From Paraburkholderia solitsugae (GTDB lineage: Bacteria > Pseudomonadota > Gammaproteobacteria > Burkholderiales > Burkholderiaceae): 64,000 nucleotides of DNA. The notes beneath the pieces were generated by a model. That model ran no database searches. It was not told where the DNA came from and was given only the letters and a program-made list of their open reading frames with translations. The DNA lies in the NCBI RefSeq assembly GCF_013177695.1, contig NZ_WOEY01000078.1, positions 1 to 64,000 on the forward strand, read 5' to 3'. Made by a program: the position numbers and the translations under genes. Each line of letters opens with the position of its first letter. Position 1 is the first letter of the stretch. This document shows positions 61,001 to 64,000 of this stretch, piece after piece.

Positions 61001-61698
61001 CCTGCCGCCTTCTCGAACAACGTCTTCGACTTCCCCGTCGGGCCTAGCTCAACGCCTTCCATGATGTGCGGCTCAAGGAATTCGAGGATCGCGTCCAGGT
61101 CCTTCTTCTTGAACAGTTCGGTCAGCCTGACGTGCTGCTTGTAGATACGGTCCTGATCATTCGCGTACCACGCGATCCCCACGATCACCTGGAACTTCCT
61201 GGCCAGCGTCTCCCAGACAAACAGCAACGTTTGGCTGTCGGCCATGTTCAGAATCGCCCGGTGAAAGCCGACGTCGCTCGCCGCCATGTCCGATGCCGAA
61301 CCCGACTCGTGCGCCCGGCGCATGACATCCAGCGCATCGAGCAGCCCGAGCATATTCTTGCGCCCCGCTCTCAGATTCCTGACGGCGAGCGTGACGGCAA
61401 GCGCCTCCAGATGGTGACGCACTGTCAGCGTCTCCTCCAGCATGCGATCGTCCACCGTCATCAGGCACATTCCCTTGTACGGCTCGTTCTCGACCAGCCC
61501 CTGACTGCACAAAAGACGCAGCGCCTCGCGCACTGGCACACGACTCACACTCAGCTCCTTTGCAATCTCAGCCTCGACCAGCCGCGCTCCGAACGGGATG
61601 CGCCTCTCGATGGCGCCACGCAGGAGTGCATCAACGACCTGATCGGTCAGCGTCGCGCTGCGTTCCGGTGTCGCTGCCTTTTCGTCAAGAATCGTCAT
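60997..61698 (-). CDS. GntR-family regulator (FCD subgroup)
   Basis: A 233-residue regulator with an N-terminal winged helix (about 15-75; RLVEAEIAKELSVSRVPVRE, then ALRLLCSQGLVENEPYKG) and a C-terminal FCD effector domain (FHRAILNMADSQTLLFVWET and the later HVRLTELFKKKD). ATG 61698 (MTILDEK) is preferred to the longer frame. The FCD domain type is the same as the one inside the P450 fusion at 8481-11270. The permease genes upstream in the same direction, or the DegT cluster, may be targets. Confidence 0.88.
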   Translation of the reverse strand: MTILDEKAATPERSATLTDQVVDALLRGAIERRIPFGARLVEAEIAKELSVSRVPVREALRLLCSQGLVENEPYKGMCLMTVDDRMLEETLTVRHHLEALAVTLAVRNLRAGRKNMLGLLDALDVMRRAHESGSASDMAASDVGFHRAILNMADSQTLLFVWETLARKFQVIVGIAWYANDQDRIYKQHVRLTELFKKKDLDAILEFLEPHIMEGVELGPTGKSKTLFEKAAG

Positions 61699-61770
61699 GT
61701 GCCTGCTCGTTCTGTCATTGCCTGATGGGCGCCCCATGGACAAAGTCCAAGCGCATGATCAAAAGAGTAC

Positions 61771-61780
61771 CGTATACAAT
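61771..61780 (-). promoter_or_regulatory. Candidate GntR/FCD operator
   Basis: The minus strand reads ATTGTATACG, close to the TTGTATACAA-type site of FCD regulators, about 73 bases upstream of the GntR start. Autoregulation is plausible. Confidence 0.45.
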
Positions 61781-61851
61781 CTATGAATATAATGAGGGTT
61801 TACCCTTTTACTATTTGGATCTCGGGCCGCGCGGGCTGATGACACAAGCGG

Positions 61852-62571
61852 CTATCTGGCCCCGTCGTGAATCGCTGATCCCATCCAAAACCGAAGTAGA
61901 CCCTTGCGTCTCAACGGGCCGGCCCGCCGGTTCGCGAGTCTCGCCTCGGCCGCCCCAGCAATGAGCGTCAACGGATAGCACATCGCGAAGTAGATCAGCG
62001 CTACCAGGGTAAAGATGAAGAACGGCTTGAACGTAGAGTTGTTCAGGACCTTCGCAGAATAAGTCAGGTCAAAGAAACCAATCACGACGGCATTTGAAGT
62101 GTCCTTCACGATCTGAACCAGAAAGCCCACCGTCGGCGGGATGGCAAGACGAACAGACTGCGGAAGGATTACGTAGAAAAGTCTCTGGCTTTTGGTGAGC
62201 GCGAGACACTCAGCCGCCTCCCATTGCTCCCGTGGCACCGCCGCAATACAGCCTCGCCAGATTTCGCCGAGATAAGCGCCCGCGTAAATTGACAGCGCGA
62301 ACCCGGCAGCAACCAGGGCAGGGACTTCGAAACCGCCAAGACCCAGACCAAAGTACACCAGAAACATCAATACGGGCAGTGGAATCCCCTGCTTGATCTG
62401 GATCAACGTCGCAGCGAGTCGGGACACCAGGCGATTTCTGGAAATCCGCGCAAGCGCAAGAGGGAAACCGACCATCGCCCCCAGGACAAAGCCTATGGCA
62501 GACAATACAAGCGTCCACCCGGTTCCGCGAAGCAGGTACACATACTGATCAAGCGTAAGTCCCAGCATCAT
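61852..62571 (-). CDS. Polar amino acid ABC transporter permease (HisM-like)
   Basis: A 239-residue permease with about five helices. The EAA loop reads EIWRGCIAAVPREQWEAAEC, followed by LTKSQRLFYVILPQSVRLAI, typical of the His/Glu/Gln transporter group. Its start is ten bases after the partner permease stop. No binding protein or ATPase gene is present nearby, and the partner permease is truncated, so this system is probably dead here. Confidence 0.86.
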   Translation of the reverse strand: MMLGLTLDQYVYLLRGTGWTLVLSAIGFVLGAMVGFPLALARISRNRLVSRLAATLIQIKQGIPLPVLMFLVYFGLGLGGFEVPALVAAGFALSIYAGAYLGEIWRGCIAAVPREQWEAAECLALTKSQRLFYVILPQSVRLAIPPTVGFLVQIVKDTSNAVVIGFFDLTYSAKVLNNSTFKPFFIFTLVALIYFAMCYPLTLIAGAAEARLANRRAGPLRRKGLLRFWMGSAIHDGAR

Positions 62572-62581
62572 ATTCTCGACT

Positions 62582-63130
62582 TTATGAACGTTTCAGTTTT
62601 CTGCTCTTCGGAAAAACGAAAGCGGCGAGCGAGAAGCAGATTCCCCTCAAAGCCAGAGCGAGCGCTAGATAGACTGCCGAGATGACCAGGTAGACCTCGA
62701 ATCCCCGAAAGGTGAAGGACTGAATCATGTATCCAACGCCCGTGAGTTCCTCCACGGAAATCTGGGACATGAGTGAACTCGCAAGCATCAACAGAATGAA
62801 CTGGCTTACGAGTGCGGGATACATCCGCTCCAGCGCCTGCGGCAGCAAGACTGAAAAGATCACCTGGCGGCGGCTCAGCGCGAGACACAGGGCCGCCTCT
62901 GTCTGCCCCTTATGAATGCTCGCAAGTCCTGCCCGAATGATTTCAGCTGAATACGCGCCGACGTTGATCACGAGTGCGAGGACCGCTGCTGTGAACGCGC
63001 CAATCCGCACTCCCAGCACCGCCAGTCCAAAGAAGATCCAGAAGACCTGGATGATCAGCGGGGTGTTACGTATGGCTTCGATGTAAATGATCGCGATGCG
63101 TTTCGCGTACGACGGCCCGTAGAGCCTTGA
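62582..63130 (-). pseudogene. Polar amino acid ABC permease (HisQ-like), 5-prime truncated
   Basis: The frame reads LYGPSYAKRIAIIYIEAIRN then TPLIIQVFWIFFG, followed by the EAA loop EIIRAGLASIHKGQTEAALC and ending near RKLKRS. The TM and EAA parts are normal, but the frame begins abruptly after a stop near 63134, next to the IS21-like end. The first membrane segment and start are lost. The ATG at 63019 is internal and would not give a functional protein. Confidence 0.75.
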
Positions 63131-63227
63131 CGCTCAGCCAATTTGACCCGCCTGCCGCTCATCAAACTGACCCACTGAACTAGCCGGTCGCCGCTGCTAC
63201 AAGAGGGCGAAGCGGCCCGCCGCGCAT
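63131..63227. mobile_element. Putative left end of an IS21-like element
   Basis: Where permease similarity stops, two copies of a short motif appear: AATTTGACCC (63140-63149) and AAACTGACCC (63164-63173). Repeated TGACCC-containing motifs are typical of IS21 termini. The exact tip near 63127-63131 cannot be fixed without the other end. Confidence 0.5.
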
Positions 63228-63290
63228 TTGTCGCCGGCGAGGTTTATCGCGGACGCTGTGTGGATGGTTCTTCGTCCGGGGATCCCGTCC

Positions 63291-63716
63291 ATGCAGAGCA
63301 AACGCTGCGTTGCCTGTGGCCAGGCATTCCATCCGCGTGCCCAAAGCCCCGGCCAGTGCTACTGCTCATTGCCGGCCTGCCAGCGCGAACGCCGGCGGCG
63401 ATGGCAACGCGCGCGCCGACACGACGATCCTGCCTACCAGGAGAACCAGACGCGCGCCCAGCGCGCCTGGGTCGAGCGCCATGCCGATTACTGGCGCGAG
63501 TATCGCCGCACCCATCCGGAATACAGCGAGCGCAACCGCGTCAGGCAGCGGGTGCGCGACGCCCGGCGCCGTGAACGCGTGCTTGCAAGGATGGACGTGT
63601 CAACGCGTGATTCTTCACTGCCGTCAGGCACTTACCGGCTGAGCCCGGTGGCGGCTGGGGGGCTTGCAAAGATGGACGCGTGGACGGTGGAAATCGCCGT
63701 GCTTTCAACGACGTAG
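63291..63716 (+). CDS. Zinc-ribbon-like accessory protein of the mobile element
   Basis: A basic protein of about 141 residues starting MQSKRCVACGQAFHPRAQSP, then CYCSLPACQRERRRRWQRAR. Cys pairs CVAC and the later CYC/AC suggest a small zinc-binding fold, followed by an Arg-rich helical segment (RAQRAWVERHADYWREYRR). The C-terminus has LPSGTYRLSPVAAGGLAKMD. Similar genes sit before a ParB-like gene and IS21-type transposase genes in Burkholderiales. Upstream in-frame ATGs (63264, 63228) are possible. Its role is unknown, probably DNA binding. Confidence 0.65.
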   Translation: MQSKRCVACGQAFHPRAQSPGQCYCSLPACQRERRRRWQRARRHDDPAYQENQTRAQRAWVERHADYWREYRRTHPEYSERNRVRQRVRDARRRERVLARMDVSTRDSSLPSGTYRLSPVAAGGLAKMDAWTVEIAVLSTT

Positions 63717-63789
63717 GTTCAACCGGGAGGCATCTTGCAAAGAGAGGACGTCATGGTCAGACCCGACCGGGGCTGCTACCGTCGCGCCC

Positions 63790-64000
63790 ATGGATACCTC
63801 CACCGCCTGCCAGGTCGACCTGCACCGCCTGGACCTGCGCTTTGCGCCGATGCGGCTGCCCGAGCCACGGGCGGTCGAACGTCTGGCCGCCTCGATCGAG
63901 CGTTGCGGCCAGCTCATTGCGTGCATCGCGGTGCCGGACGGCGACGAACGCCTGGTGCTGGTCGACGGCTATCGGCGTGTCGCGGCGCTGCGCCGCCTGG
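63790..64000 (+). CDS. ParB/Srx-fold N-terminal domain protein (partial)
   Basis: The first 70 residues of a ParB N-terminal domain protein run off the window. RLPEPRAVERLAASIERCGQ, then IACIAVPDGDERLVLVDGYR and RVAALRRL are the ParB nuclease-like motifs (the LVDGYRR box). It follows the zinc-ribbon gene by 73 bases. In this setting the protein is probably an accessory or target-selection factor of the IS21-like element and not a partition protein. Confidence 0.75.
   Translation, partial: MDTSTACQVDLHRLDLRFAPMRLPEPRAVERLAASIERCGQLIACIAVPDGDERLVLVDGYRRVAALRRL

Overview
The window looks like an accessory (catabolic) region of a Burkholderiales genome, most like Paraburkholderia or Caballeronia. 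The evidence is high GC in most genes, three Burkholderia-type trimeric porins, strong GGAG ribosome sites, a DUF1488 gene, and dense LysR, AraC, GntR and sigma-54 regulators beside catabolic operons. No tRNA, rRNA, CRISPR array or replication origin was seen.

Layout. 0-4.4 kb is a scrap zone: an IS5-type transposase, two small conserved genes, a frameshifted secreted-protein gene, a MITE-like repeat cut by a frameshifted ISKra4-type transposase, and the tail of a CoA ligase. 4.4-11.3 kb is a compact oxidation module: NIPSNAP protein, KstD-like flavoprotein, SDR, AraC regulator, and a 929-residue protein that fuses a BenC-type [2Fe-2S]/FAD/NAD reductase, a GntR-type FCD ligand-binding domain and a cytochrome P450. 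A near-duplicate sequence of about 45 bp lies upstream of both the SDR operon and the fusion gene and is a candidate shared AraC operator. 12-22.5 kb (minus strand) is a meta-cleavage pathway: extradiol dioxygenase, hydrolase, two-component flavin monooxygenase, hydratase, acetaldehyde dehydrogenase, aldolase, second hydrolase, porin, MFS transporter. It starts at an excellent sigma-54 promoter and is divergent from an XylR/DmpR-like activator (22.8-24.6 kb). 24.7-30.4 kb (plus strand) holds two FAD dehydrogenases translationally coupled to a divergent ETF pair, then a LysR gene. 30.4-34.2 kb (minus) holds a third flavoprotein, an SDR, an isochorismatase-fold protein and a racemase-fold protein, with an MHS transporter divergent from them.

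36.5-38.8 kb is non-coding or decayed: a strong terminator, a 216-bp tandem repeat, DUF1488, and an intact MITE-like element with perfect 36-bp inverted ends. 38.8-47.9 kb carries two almost identical porins 8 kb apart enclosing xylulokinase, a conserved hypothetical, an APC permease, a class III aminotransferase and a LysR gene. 48.7-60.5 kb looks visibly less GC-rich and encodes a sugar or sugar-acid pathway (aldose dehydrogenase, FucU mutarotase, lactonase, DUF1349, altronate/galactarate-type dehydratase, beta-hydroxyacid dehydrogenase, DegT aminotransferase) with a Pot-type ABC importer. 60.6-63.1 kb has a small paralogue of the gene at 1.1 kb, a GntR/FCD regulator and polar amino acid ABC permeases, one cut off by an IS21-like element whose zinc-ribbon and ParB-like genes run off the window.

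How it may work together (inference): flavoprotein dehydrogenases with ETF and the P450 fusion could prepare or aromatise an alicyclic or polycyclic substrate to a phenol, which the monooxygenase and meta-cleavage enzymes take to pyruvate and acetyl-CoA. The most unusual object is the reductase-FCD-P450 fusion at 8481-11270.
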